NCBI GenBank assembly: GCA_029721515.1
Contig: CM056550.1
Location: 19,095,119 to 19,159,118 of the forward strand
DNA: 64,000 nucleotides
Source: Synanceia verrucosa
Taxonomy: Eukaryota; Chordata; Actinopteri; Perciformes; Synanceiidae
Direction of reading: 5' to 3'
Position 1 is the first letter of the stretch, and every line of letters begins with the position of its first letter. The notes beneath the pieces were generated by a model, which saw only the letters and a list, made by a program, of their open reading frames with translations, did no database searches and was not told where the DNA came from. Of the stretch, positions 50,101 to 63,519 are shown in pieces. Position numbers and translations under genes: made by a program.

Positions 50101-53100
50101 TTTATGTTATGACTACATCTCCCAGAAGCCCCTAAATTACTCACGGGCTGTGGGAGACCATGATCAGGGACTCGCTGCCTAAAAAACACTTGGACGTGTA
50201 TATACGTCGATGGCACTGATGTGGAAATACGTCAATTGCAAAGAGTTAATAGCCTTTTTTTTTCTTGAAACAAATTACTTTTATATAAAGAATCTATGAA
50301 TGAATATCTGTCACAGAATATAAAAATAACAAATATATGTCTGAGAATTAGTGAGAAGCTCCATCGTAAACAAAAGTCTGGTGTCTGTTTTGAGTAAAAT
50401 GTGTTTAAAGGTGTGTTTCCTTCTCTCTGTATTCAGGGAGTTACTTCGCCAGTCATTTCATCATGGGGGGAGAGAAGTTCGACTCCACCCATCCGGAGGG
50501 TTACCTGTTCGGGGAAAACACAGACCTGAACTTCCTGGGGACCAGACCTGTGGCGGTAGGTGGCTTCACACGCTAACAGAGGCTCTTCTGGAGCTTTCAG
50601 TCACATCACATAGTCTTCCTGTGCATGGAGTTGTCAAGCAGAGGAAGAGTTCATGCGCCCATTGAAAAAGTTTTAAAAGTTCAAAGTTTGCAAGCTCAAA
50701 AATCGAATTGAATCTTTAAAATTGATAATGATGAGACCAGAAGAACATAATCATCTATTTCATCAGACAGATGCATAGAATAGGGACAAAGTCCTGCCCC
50801 GTGTTGAACTTGGATAGTTTGTAGGATTTTGTTTTGCATCGGTAAATAGAGAAAAATATAAAAGCATGATGTCCTCAATGTTGCTTGTTTTGCTCTGAAA
50901 CCAAAGCTGTTCAATTAACAGTGAAATCAAGTAGAGAAAAAACAGCAAATCCTGACAGATGACTTGTCAAAATAATCTTGTGTCAATCAACCAAAAGGAG
51001 CCGACTCATTCAGCAACCGTGGCAATTAACAGGCTTTCAGACTGTCACTGATTGAAATTTATTTCAGCGTCTCATCCTGTCAAACTAATTAAAAGCGAAA
51101 TGACAGTCTGCCGGCTACAGAGAGGAAGCTGATAAGCGACGGCTCCTCCGGAGGGTTCGTTCAACCTGAAGGTCAAACTAATAAGAGCCGAGGATCAAAA
51201 CGAACTCAAGTCCGCAGAGGAAAGAGCAAATTTGTCACAGACTGAAGGGCCTGGAGGGAGCTAAAGTGAAGCTGATATGTAGAGACTCTGATCTTTCAGT
51301 CTAGACCGGGGCTAAAATTAGGAGTGCAGTTTTTCTTCCGTTTATGTGGGTGTTTCTAATCGTCCTGTGGGCGCAGGATGCAGCTGGTGATTTTTGTGTG
51401 TGACTTGAGCTTACCCAGCATTATATAATGTTCAGTGGTTTCTGAACAGATGGTGCCATGGAATCATAAAACCAACCGCACTTGTTGTGTCCTCGGTCGC
51501 CTGCGCCGCTCTACAAATATGATAATAGACGGGGCTATATTTAGGGGTTTCAGACACTCCTGCATGAAGCACACAGATTTAGAAAACAGGTTTTTGGTCA
51601 TGTTAGCGCTACACCGACTGAAATATCTCAGCTGTTGGATTGGTTACCATAACATTTTGTACAGACTTACTGATTTACCCTACTGACTTTAATGATCGTC
51701 TTTACATACAACACCACGATGAGGTGACATATCAGGTTTTTGGTGAAATGTCTCAGCTAAAGTTGCGTGGAGAGGTCTGACTTCATTTAGTGCCGCCAAA
51801 AATCAGCTTAGCTGTACTTTACCTTTAGGTGCATCACTTCCTATTCTGCAAGTTTCACTTAATTCATTTACCTCCAAACTCCATGAAAGCTACATAAAGA
51901 AAGAAATATTCAAAGCGTTATTGGGAAAATTATGAAGAAGACACACTTTTAACACACTTTAAAATAGTTGTGCTATATTACACATGCAGAAATATATTCT
52001 ACTAAGTGAAAGTTCTGTGCAATTTCTAAAGTGTACTTATTTAAAATTTGTTTTTACGCATATTTCTGTTATATTTTAAAATGTATGCTCAAAATAGTCA
52101 TTGTAACATACAATAAAAGCATATTTTAAAGCACACATTTTAATACCAACACTGTAATGTTAAGAGTGTATTTTAAGTTACATTTAAGTCTGATTATGAA
52201 GTCCTTTAAGCTTGTACTTCAGCACATTCTTTTGGAAAGTGTACAAAATATACTTTAAGTTGTGCCACTTTAGCACATAAAAGTACACTTAATTCACTTC
52301 AAGTTGAGCTTTTCTACAATTTTGAGTACAAATTAAGTTGTTCCAAAATAGCATGTTTCAAGTTCACAAATGCTAAATTTTAGTACATATTTTTCACTAG
52401 GGAATGAACATGACCAGCTCGGCATTAGCCTGTTAGCATGCTGTCGTTAGCATGTAGCTCAGAGCGGACTTGATTGAAAATGGACCTGTACATTTAGAAA
52501 AATGCTAACCTGTGTTTGAAAGGAAAAAAGAGTCTGAACTTTGTTTTAATCTGAGCATGAGTGAGGAAAGTTTTGTGATTTTAATACGTTTATAAGACCC
52601 GCAGTGTTTCCTAATGAATGGCTCTTTTCAGCATCTTGTGTGTGTTTGTTTGTGTAGTTTACAGGCGTGACTCCCGCCGAGCACAGATGTGTAATAGTAC
52701 TGAATACGGTGGCATTCACAGCCACGCAAACTGTGGACAGATGAGGGCTTGTAGTGTGGAGGTATCCGACCACATCCTGCATGTTTCTCCTCCACTGATC
52801 TCAAACCACCTCGCCTCTCCTCTTACGCTCACTCAGCAACTTATGGCTTCAAACGCACAACAAAAGTGCTGAGATGTGAACCACACGTTAAGCCTAATTT
52901 AAAGGATATTTGTTGATTTTACCTCCAAGGTTTCAATGTTGTTTTTTATCGCTAAAGACTGGGCTGGTCACAACAGAGAGTAGAGAAAAAGAAAGTATTT
53001 TACATGCTCATCTATGACTATCAAGGTTCCCCTGAGGCGTTAAACTTAAGAGAGACAGGCTCTGTTTGACCCTGCACTGTTTTACACTCCTGTGGTCCCT

Positions 53101-56100
53101 GTGTGTGCAGAAATGTGCCTAAACACTGTCTGAAGTGTCAGCCTCGTCCCTGGAAAGACACAGTCTGGGCAGATTTTTTGGTCCGGCTCAGCACTTGCTG
53201 ACCAACCAAAAACACTTGTGTTAAGGTTAAACCGGGAGCAGCCGTGGTCACTGTGTAACCCACAGTTCCTCGCGGTAAAGAAAGGAATGTCAGGTCGGTT
53301 TGAGACTCTTCAGTCTCATAACACGTATTTTACATCTATAATTTATTTTTTCTTGTTTTCAGTTCCCGTACGCAGCCCCTCCACCTCAGGAACCAGTCAA
53401 GACGCTACGAAGCCTAATAAACATCCGTAAGGACACTCTGCGGCTCGTACGGTACGCACCTCTGTCCACCTACAACCTCTCATTACACTTATTTATGTCC
53501 GCTGAGCTATTTTGAGACAACAAGCCACAGCGGCGATTTTGGGGATTTTGTCATATCATGCATGTTTTTTTCCTTGAATCAAACTTTTACTTTCTTCAGA
53601 CATGAAACAATAAAGATTAACAACCAGTTATAAATATCAAAAAACCTAAATGTCCCATAACCACTCACATCTACAATAACAAGAATAAAATGTGTTAATC
53701 ATTATCATTAGATAAGTTCATTCAAACAGGAAATGAATCTACCTGCTGTAGATCATTTCTGCATGATTATTGGGGCATAAAGCACAGCCATGTTTTTAAG
53801 ATTCAAACACGAGCAAATTGAGTTCGGTTGCTCAGATTTCTGCTTGAAAATCGTTCTCCCTCATCCTCACCTCCTCTTCCTCTCCCACAGGTGCAGCGAG
53901 GACCTGAAGCTGCCGGGTGACGAGGCGGCGGGGAAGAACAGGGCGTGCTACAACGTAGAGTTCACCTTCGACGCCGACACACAGGTGGCCATAACCATCT
54001 ACTACCAGGCCGTCGAGGAGTTCCACAACGGAGTCCCGGTGTAAGTAACATTTGTTTTTGGCGTAATATTTTCTAATATTTTTGCATGAGCAGGTGAGAC
54101 GAGCAACTGTAAGGACAACTAGGGTTCAAGGTTACAATAGTTTTTAATTTTCTATTTTTTTTATTTTTGACTTTTCATTATCATTTAGTTTAGTTTCAGT
54201 GATGGAAATTCACATTGTCTTTTCTTTTCTGTTGTGATATATTAGGGCGAAAGTAACTGGAATAAATTTAATTGTTATTTATTTAATTTTAGTTTAGTTT
54301 TAGCTATTCTTAAAGGATATTTTTTTATTTAGTTTCAATTTCCAAACAATATTTTTGGTGCTTATTTTAGTTTTTAGTTTAGTTTCTATAATAACCTGCT
54401 AGAACTGCACCAGTTGATAGTCAGATAATGACCACATCACACTGTTAGTTTACAGGACTGCTGCATGTGTGGAAATAGGAACATCATAAAATAATAGAAT
54501 TGTTTTTATTTATCTCCCAGCAGCATAGACAAATTACAGTAAGAAAGAAACAGTAGACGTTCAATTTTATTGTACAATGACTATGAAGATGTATTCCATT
54601 CTGTTTTATTCTACATATCAGAATCTGAATTATGAGGGGAAAAAGTAGAATCATTGCACCTGTAGATTTTAAAAGAGCTGCTACCTTTAGTCATTGAAAT
54701 ACAGACTTGTGTAGAGGAGAAAATCATTTCCATAAATATTCATACAGCCAGCATGGTCTCACATTTCTTGCATTATATATCAGCACCTGCATGTGCTGCA
54801 TAAAGAGCTGTGCCTCTATTTCTGTTCAGACAGGATACAAGCAGATGTTTGCATAAAACACCTTTTAACAAGCAAAGAAAATATATTCAGCACTTATTAC
54901 TACCACGTTTAAAAACAAATTACAGCCCATTATGTGTTTAGAATTATAATGCATGTTTAATGAATGTCAAACAGCTGCAGATATGAGTGATATATGTATT
55001 TTTACATGTATTTTTGACATGTGTTTCCTGCAGCTATGTGCCTCAGGACAGCTCTCTGCAGTCTGAGACGGTTCACTTTAAGAGGGGAGTGTGTCAGCAG
55101 TTCTGTCTGCCCTCACACACCGTCAACCTCAGCGAGTGGGCCGACGACGAGGTAAGCAGCTTGTGCAGTGAATACTGAAGCACTGGTTGTCGGGACAGGA
55201 CAATAAAATCAAAAACAAACAGACCAAAAAACAGCACATATCCCCAGACTGTTGTAATAATCAGTGAACACTGAAGGGGCCACGCCTCTTCCCAGTTGTA
55301 TATTTTCCACTTCATTCATTCACATAGTTTCTTTTCTATTTCTATATTTATGTTGCTTTCTTCTGCACTGAACAGGTTTGCATTCAGTTAATACTCCCGT
55401 ATAATGACAATAAAAGGATTCTGTTGAGCTGTGCCTTGAAAGCGATCTATACACAGAGGCAGATAGAAATCCACTTTGTCCCCTCAGCTGCTGTTTGACA
55501 TGGACAAAGAGGTGTTCCCCATGGTGGTGCAGGCTGTTGTGGACGAGGGAGAAGGTGAGTTACTGTTTATCTAGGGCTGAGTACCGAACTTCAGTACTTT
55601 TGTAGCACCGACCAAAAAGCTCAGATCCTATTAGGTATCAAAAATGAATCATCTTTCATTGCCAAATTCCAATACCCAAGTGTCTGTGAACCATGCTCTC
55701 AAATGTCTGTATGGACGGGGGGACATGTCCCCTCAGATTCACAGAGACACTGATCCGTCCCTCCACTTTCCAGCATAAGGAGACAAACATCGTTGGTAAA
55801 AAAAGAGGATTAATGTCACTGCAGCAGAACTGGGAGCTGTTTAAGTACATGGTGCATTCAAGGTGTGCATGAATATCAGAATTTTCATGTTCCAAATGAG
55901 AATTAAAATCCCAACCCCCATGAAAGTCACCAGCCAGCCAAAGAATTCATCCGCTACTGACGTAAACAGTGGCTACATGTTTTGTTGCACGTCTGTAAGG
56001 CTGGAAGAGCTGGGAGCACTAAACTTTGAGGTTACGTTGAGCTGAGCTCCAAATTCCAACTTCCAGTGAACACACCATGAGGCAAACTCTCACTCCCCAG

Positions 56101-59100
56101 GGTCCTAAAGTGGGACTGGTAGCCGCCTGTGCCTGTTGATCACCATTAGACCATTGTCTAGTATGTCTACCATGATAAAGCTCAAATTATACAAAAACAG
56201 CTGCTGTGTTTTATTTTTCCAGAACATTTGGGCCACTCTCACATACTGCTGGCTACGTTTGAAAAGGTAAGAAATATGCTCTGTGGCAGAAATGACCTCA
56301 TAGATTGCGCCAAAGCGATATACCAACAAGACTTCTTTCAGTGACTGTTTTTATCTGTTTTTTATGCCTGGAAATTTTATATCTTTGAGTTTTGTACAAC
56401 TGATAATAGAGTAAATGATAAATGTCAATGTCAGCTTTATTTATGTAGCACATAACCAACCAAAGTGCTTTACAGGATAAAATAATCAACAACAATAAGA
56501 AACAATAAAAGCCAAAAAAAGCTAAACGGTGAAATAAAAGAGATAAAAGATCCTAACAGATGACTCTGTTCAGCCAGAGAAATAAATAATAAATAAAATT
56601 ATGCAATTATAATAATAATAATTCTTGTCTTGTAAACAGGGCTTTGATTACTGAATGCTCTCCTGAGTTTAAAACATGGAATTTTGTATTTTAAGAAACA
56701 CCATTCAACATTTATTTGTAATACTTCTGAAAACTGTGTCACTTTTTGGGCCTTGTTTAAGATTTAGGATAAATAGTGATAACGATCACACAACCCTCAA
56801 CACGCCGTTACAGCTCAGTCGACTTTCTGTCAAGTTTAAACAGTGCAGAAGAACAGAAAATGCTGAATGAATTAGGCGCAGTCATAAACAGCTGTTGCTT
56901 TCTTTGGCAGCACATGGACGGCAGCTACTGTGTGAAGCCTTTGAAGCAGAAACAAGTGGTGAATACAGCTGTTTATTCTTCTCTCCCTTCCTTCCTCCTT
57001 TTGTGTCACATTGTTTTATGTTTTTTAAAGACAAAGATGCAACAAAGCTTTATTTCCCTCTTGAACGTTACGCCTGAACCTACGAGACTCTCAGCCTTTA
57101 TTCTTCACTGCGTTCCTTTTCCCAGGTGGATGGAGTGAGTTATCTACTGCAGGAGATCTACGGGATAGAGAACAAATACAACAGCCAAGAATCAAAGGTA
57201 CGTCTGATCCTCTCAGTCAGAAGTTTTACAGCAGTGTGGAGGAATAAATCCATCTGTAGATCGACTGAAATTCTCTTCCTTCCCAACATTAAAGTGTTTT
57301 TTTTTTTGATCTCCAGGTTGCCGATGATGAGATCAGTGACAACAGCGCTGAGTGTGTGGTGTGTTTGTCGGACGTGCGAGACACACTCATCCTGCCGTGC
57401 AGACACCTGTGTCTCTGCAACGCCTGCGCAGACACTCTGCGTTACCAGGCCAACTGCTGCCCCATCTGCAGACTGCGTGAGTTCCCACCAACCAAGGATT
57501 TATTTCCAAAAAGAGTGTTTCAGATGTCGAAAAGAGTTACAGAAGCCTCCCAAAGACTTCCAACACTGTTGAATCCTTTTGATAGATCAGACTGTTTATT
57601 ATTCACGCACAAGGCCTTTATTTTCAGAATGAATACATGTTTGCACATCCAAAAGTGGACTCTTTGTCTAATATTCAGCAGATATTTTCCTCAGCTTTCT
57701 TTTGCACTTGTACTATAACAGTCAACCTGGCATCAGAATTTATTCATCGGCACCATGCTTTACAGATCACCTGTATTTTAAAATCTTCCTTTCACTAAAT
57801 GTTTTGGAAATAAGCCCTTCACTTTCATCTTGGCCTTATTATATCAACTGTGGCCTTGAATTACATTTGAGTAAATGTCATTGTGGTTAATTTTGTCATC
57901 ATCTTGTTTGTCTTTCAGCGTTCAGAGCTCTGCTGCAGATCCGAGCCATGAGGAAGAAACTCAGTCCTCTGTCACCGACCAGCTTTAACCCCGTCATCAC
58001 TTCACAGACCTCTGACTCGGAGGAACACTCGGTGAGACAGAGCTGACTGAGGAAATACTGATCTTTCCTGCTCCCAGTGAACTCACCAGTGTCCTCTCCT
58101 GGTTGGCAGGCGTCGGAGCACATCCCTCCTGGCTACGAGGTGGTGTCTCTCCTGGAGGCGTTGAACGGCCCCCTCAGCACCTCCTCAGTGAATCCTCCTC
58201 CTCTCCACTCCGGTCCCAGCCACGTCTCCGGAGTGCTGCCTCCATACAGCAACGAAACTCACCCAGCGCCGGCCCGCTCCCTCTCCCCTCTAGACCACTC
58301 CAACTCCAGTCAGGGACTCAAACTCAAGAAGAGTGGCTCCAAGTGGGTCTTAGTTAATGCCTCGTTTCAAAGATCACTTTACTTTTTTTTTTTTCTTTGT
58401 CTTATGTGGAAATAGGTGTGATAGGAGATGGTTTAAATTTGACCTTCACCTGGATTTCATGTCGTCACTTATCCACAATATGCCACATTTTCTGGTGCAG
58501 CGAGTCACCTTTTATTATAGTTTTCAGTAGGGGTGGGGAAAAATATGGATATGGCAAAATATTGCGATACTTTTTCTTCTGATATAATATTGATTTTTAA
58601 TCCCCCCCTCCCCCAAAGTCAACTTACACATATTGAAATAAATATTTAAATTAAAATAAAAATAATCTACTTTAACACGGTAACTTTGACAGCCCTCACA
58701 TAAATAACCCTGTGTATATATGTATATATATGTATATATGTATATGTGTACTGTACATATATAAATATATATATATGTGTACATGCTGTATATACAATTA
58801 TTAGTATTTTCAGCTGCATTTTAAATTTCTCAGTGATCATAATATCATAGTATTGTATTGTATCATGACTCAAGTATTGCAATACATATCCTATCATATA
58901 AGTCCTTGCCAATACCCGTCCTTAGTTTTCAGTCCTTTTGGTGCATTTCCATTATGTTAAGTTTGCAAACACAAAAGAAAGAGAGAAAATGGAGAGTAAA
59001 TATAAAATATAGTACCTCGATATGATGATGAAAACACTTTGGGTAGAGACAAATCTTGCCTAGAACTTTTTTTTATTTTTATTTTTTTGTTGTTGTTCAT

Positions 59101-62100
59101 TGTTTGTAGAAAAAAATTCCCCACATTATAACTACATCCTGCTAAGATCACTGTGTCTGACTGGTGTGGCTTCATCAAACCCACTTCTGTCATTTATTTT
59201 AGGTCACTTTCTCAGAATTCCTCTGTGCTTCCTGAAGAGGAGGACGAGAAGTCTTGCAGTGAATCGGAGGCCTGTCGCCATAAACTGGTCGTGGACCAGC
59301 AGGAGGTGTGTGTCAGATAGCAGCAAATCTCTAAAAGCATGTCAGTTTGTGTTTGAGGATCATGTGATGTGAGCTCCTCTTAACGTTACGCCTCTGCTTT
59401 CAGAGCGGAGTGACTCCAGACAGCGAGAACCTGACTCTGTCCTCCTCTGGAGCCATCGACCAGTCGTCATGTACGGGAACGCCGCTCTCCTCCACCATCA
59501 CCTCCCCTGAAGGTACGCACATTTGTCTCTCCATACCGAACAAGTCTGTATGTTCAAGATTCAAAGTGTTCGCTGGCACGTGAACAGCAAGGAAACCTGC
59601 ACAATGAAATGCTTCCTCGCTGTTCGTATATTTATTCCTCTTTCACAAACATATCTTACATGTCGGTCCCCTGACTTCACTTTTATGTAAAAACCTCAGC
59701 AACAATTTTATAACTTTCACTCTGATTTTCATGTTGTCAGATTACTGCAGGCTGCAGCAGCATGACAGTGAAAGAGAGGAATTAAATTCATGTTAGCTTC
59801 TAAGAAACTAATAAATATATTACTCAACCTTCATCTTTTATACATAAATAATAGACACAAATATGTGTATATATGTGTTTAAAAACACTGAAAATCTATT
59901 AATCAGATGAGTTTATAGAAACTGCTTTTCCCTTCATGATGCGACAGAGGCAGAAGAGGTGAAAGAAACCCTCCAGTTGCTGCATAGAGCTTTTTATTAT
60001 AAATAAATCATGCGCTCGTCCCACCTCAGCGTTTTACATTCGTGCCACTGGATCTGATTTTAATGCCAAACGGCTTCTCAGCACAAAACAGGAAGAAAGG
60101 ACTGTTATTTCAGCTGGAATGAAAGGCTCACTTCAAACATGTTTTCCTTCTCCTACAAAGCTAATCCTTGTGTGGTTCTTCTTGTGTTGCTGCTTGACAG
60201 AGGACATATTTAGCCCAAAGAAACCAGGATACACAGAGCTTTAGAAATACCCCGTCAGCTATCAGATTGAAATTTACCACCTCTCGTTCCTAAAGCGTTA
60301 GATAAGAAGATGGATGCCGGTCGTGGAAAAAGGACAATTACATGCTGACAGTTTATCCATCCAGCTGTGAGCATTTCTAGATACAGTCAGTGAGTCAGTC
60401 ATAACAAATATAGTAGTGTATTGTCAGAATGTGCAGTATTAAGCAGTCCATGGTTGTTGTTACCCAAAAAGTAGTCACACAGTGTTCCTGCGGGTCCTTA
60501 AAAATTAAAATCTGGGTAATTAAGGTCTTAAATTCTTTTAAATTTACCGTAATTTTGCTGTTGGTATTAAATTTTCAGATGGTGCATTTAATTCCAATAG
60601 GAAAACTGCAATTTTACTGCAAGTTTTGTTCACAAAGTTCATTTCTTTGTTCTTGAAAGTTGTGAAATTAAAGTAGTAGAAAAAATTGAAGTGTTAAGTC
60701 TTCAATTTATAGATCATGTTGAAAGTGTTAAAGGGCTGAAAAATAGAGATTAATCAGTCATCAGATTTTTTTTCTTGCTAAATATCGATATCAGCCTCAA
60801 AAACTCCATATTGGTTGGGCCCTTCGATAAATTTGCTATTTCCTACCAAAGAAATTGTTATGACATTTTGGGGCCTTAAACTGTATTTGTTGAGGTCTTA
60901 AAAAATATTAAATTTGAACCCATTTACAGTGAAAACCACAGGTTGTTGCTTTGACGTTCCTGTTAATTTGCAGATTAAATTCCAGTGTAGCATTTTTAGG
61001 GCTCTGTTGGCAGATACTTTTGATCACTGTGTTTTTTCAGTGACCATAAAATAAGAATAGTTGTTTTTCTTACCTTAGACCTTTTTCTCTCCACAGAGAG
61101 CAGGTCCTCTTCACAGAGTCCAACCATGTTTCTTTCAAATCAAGCTCTCTAGAAAGAGAAACCCATAGTTTTTCTACATGCTTGGCACATTAGAGGAGTT
61201 GGTTGAAATATGCAAACGCACTGCTAGATTCTGCACCTTTAAATTAACAAAATGAGTGGCCTTAAGAGGACTTTAGACCGTGTCATGTTTGCTTTGTACT
61301 GAATGATGTTAACCATCCTCCAAGCTTTATACTTACTGCACAGAGTGGTGTTGATCTTTTCATCCAATTCTCTACAAGAAAGTTAACAATGTTTACTTCC
61401 CTAAATGTAGAATATTCCTTTAAACGTTAAAAATAGCAGTCAGATATTACCTATTTGTCCACTACACAGAAAAGACAGTAATCCGTTGCCTAAGTTTTCT
61501 GCTGTTTGTAATCCGGTGAAAGGAGGGATCACTTTCTTTTAGAAATGGTGGAAATCTCACCTGGCAACCAGAGGGGGAAAAAAAAACTGACACCATCCTG
61601 GAGTCCGACATGATGTGTGTTTCCGTCTGTCTGTCAGACCCAGTGAGCTGCAGCCTGGTCCAGTCAGTGATGTCCATGGCCTCGTCCCACTCGCAGCACT
61701 CCCACATCAGCACTGACACCATGTCCTCCATGTCAGGGTCCTACCTGGCCGGGGCCGAAGGCGAGCCTGAGGGGGACGAGGGGGGAGACGCCGAGGACGA
61801 GGAGAACCAGGACACCCCCATGGAGAGCCGAGGACCGTCGCAGCAGGACGGGGTGAGGGAACCGGGGAAGGAGGAGACTCCAGTGAGCTCCAGAGGATCC
61901 AGAAGTGTTATAAACATGTCTCGCTTTTGTATTTACCCTTTTCTTTTATCCAGGAGTTTTCCCAGGAGCCAAAGGAGCAAAACTACTCCGTGGCTGTAGA
62001 GGAACAGGACTCAGAGGTGATCAATGCACTCATGCATCATTTTATGTATTTATGTGACTTTAATAGCCTCACAAAGCTTATTTTTTGTCTGTTTTCACCA

Positions 62101-62150
62101 GGGAAACGATGTCACTGAGGAGGACTGCTCATCCCCGTCAAATGGGAAAG
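47174..62150 (+). CDS. rnf157: E3 ubiquitin ligase RNF157 (MGRN1 family), 3' end beyond window
   Basis: RNF157 is a RING E3 ligase, a paralogue of MGRN1, known mainly from neurons (survival, dendrite growth, APBB1 turnover). Coding exons: 47174-47261, 50437-50555, 53363-53451, 53891-54040, 55034-55151, 55488-55554, 56223-56266, 56911-56958, 57126-57197, 57317-57476, 57919-58031, 58110-58342, 59203-59305, 59404-59512, 61638-61882 (or 61852), 61954-62016 and 62102-62150. All are in phase, giving about 620 residues so far. The N-terminal half is the MGRN1-type domain (MGALTSRQN...GSYFASHFIMGGEKF). The RING is at about residues 278-317 (CVVC...CRHLCLCNAC...CPIC), followed by PFRALLQIRAMRKK. The tail is Ser-rich and acidic and matches RNF157 more than MGRN1 (TPDSENLTLSSSGAIDQSS, EGNDVTEED). 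The last exon or exons are missing. Confidence 0.94.
49777..50249. mobile_element. piggyBac-like MITE in rnf157 intron 1
   Basis: It is flanked by TTAA at both ends (49777-49780 and 50246-50249), the piggyBac target. The ends are inverted: TTAACTCATTGAGTGCC at the left, and the complement of GCAAAGAGTTAA at the right. It is about 470 bp with no transposase frame, so non-autonomous. Near 50110 it carries ACTACATCTCCCAGAAGCCC, a ZNF143-like site. Confidence 0.75.
51950..52402. repeat. Dispersed repeat rich in AGTGTACTT and AAAATATACTTT units
   Basis: Many imperfect copies of AAGTGTACTT-, TACTTTAAG- and TTAAGTACAC-like words on both strands end in a TTTTTCACTAGGGAATG terminus. This is a known type of fish interspersed repeat. 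It has no coding capacity. Confidence 0.5.
54115..54395. repeat. TTTAGTTTTAGTTT-type dispersed repeat
   Basis: Repeated TTTAGTTTAGTTTCAG and AATTTTAGTTTAGTTTTAG units lie between GGTTACAATAG and CTATAATAACCT, which form short inverted ends. Confidence 0.5.
56400..56520. repeat. Fish repeat with TTTATTTATGTAGCACA and AAAGTGCTTTACA
   Basis: GTCAGCTTTATTTATGTAGC followed by ACCAAAGTGCTTTACAG is the consensus of a very common fish interspersed repeat. Confidence 0.55.
58529..58925 (+). repeat. Dispersed ATTGCGATA-type repeat in rnf157 intron 12
   Basis: Starts AGGGGTGGGGAAAAATATGG, then GCGATACTTTTTCTTCTGAT, ACACGGTAACTTTGACAGCC, a (TATATG)n section and TATTGCAATACATATC. It is the counterpart of 31960-32340. 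Confidence 0.65.
60479..60935. repeat. CTTAAAAATTAAA/GGTCTTAAATT-type repeat
   Basis: GGTCCTTAAAAATTAAAATC, GGTAATTAAGGTCTTAAATT and TTGAGGTCTTAAAAAATATT are related words. The same words recur at 62940-63050. Confidence 0.5.
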
Positions 62151-63473
62151 GTAACTATGGTGACCACCCCTCCTCACCTTTCACCCCTGACCTCTCACCC
62201 CCCCCCCTCCCGTTTACATTTTATTGCTTTCAGGCCCTGTGAAAAAAGAAATACACCTTTTCATATAAACTATTCATTATGGACTGATGGACCTAATACA
62301 CAGGTACATGTCAAAAATAGAATATTATGAAAAGGTTTGCTATTTTATTTGTCTCTCATTTAGACTCTTTCCACATGAAATATTTCAAGCCTTTATTTTC
62401 AAAATAAGAAGATCCTGTGTCAGATATCGCCCTCTAGATGGGACAGTCCATTTCCAAATGCATGTGACGTTGTCTGAAATCACCACAACATGTACAACTG
62501 GAGTGATCGGCTTCTCGTACAGTTTGTGTGCACCAGAACCTCACCCTGCCTCACAGTGAAGGCTGAGCTCTTGAGGCTGCCTTCATTAAAATTGGCGAGA
62601 ACTGGCTCCTCAAATTTTATTATAATAATAATAATATCTGTTACGTCCGTCCTGTTTTTGTTCAGAAAAAAGTCTTTGAAATTCTGACTGAGCATCGACT
62701 TAAAACATGATGATACATCAACATTGTATCCTCACTTTGTTTCCTCCATCCCCAAGTGGCCAAAAAAGTCAGTTATTGTGGGTTTACCGTAAAAAGTGAT
62801 GAGTCAGTTTACTCTGTATTTTCATTACTCAGCACAGCTTCAAAGGTTCCTGCAAACAATCATTCAAGACGTTGTGGTTCAGCAAAAAGCCAGACTCCAC
62901 TTTGGAGTTATTGACTGATCAGCAGTAGAGGTGGGTATTGCAGGGTTCCTTAAAAAGTCTTAAAATGTCTTAAATTAAAAACCAGGTAATTTAGGTCTTA
63001 AATTCATTGTAAACTTAGGTACTAAATTTTGTACCCTTCAGAGGATCCTAAATAGACACACAGCAGACGGATCAGACAGGGAAATCAGTGTTTCTTCAGT
63101 TCTGACTTAAGTAAAGCAATAATAAAGCAATTAGCAGCAAATATTGGCTTGTTCCAGTCGATCAGACTGTGGGAAAAGGCTTCCTGTGTTGTTCGGACGA
63201 GGCTCTGCTGCACACCAGGCTGCCGGCTTGCATCTGCATGATTTACACACTCTCTCTCTCTTTCTGTCTATATAAATGTGTATGGATTAACAGTATGTGT
63301 GTGAGGTGTATCATCGTATGTGTTTGTGCTTAAAAGAAGCTCTGCACCATTTTGAGCTGCTTCCTGCTCCATGTCTTAGTGAGTGCTAAAGAAAGAGTGT
63401 GACTCAGTGACGGCTTGAAGCGAAAACAACAAGGTCACCTTCATTTAACAACAGCTTGAAACCTGCATGTTGA

Positions 63474-63519
<46 letters not shown>

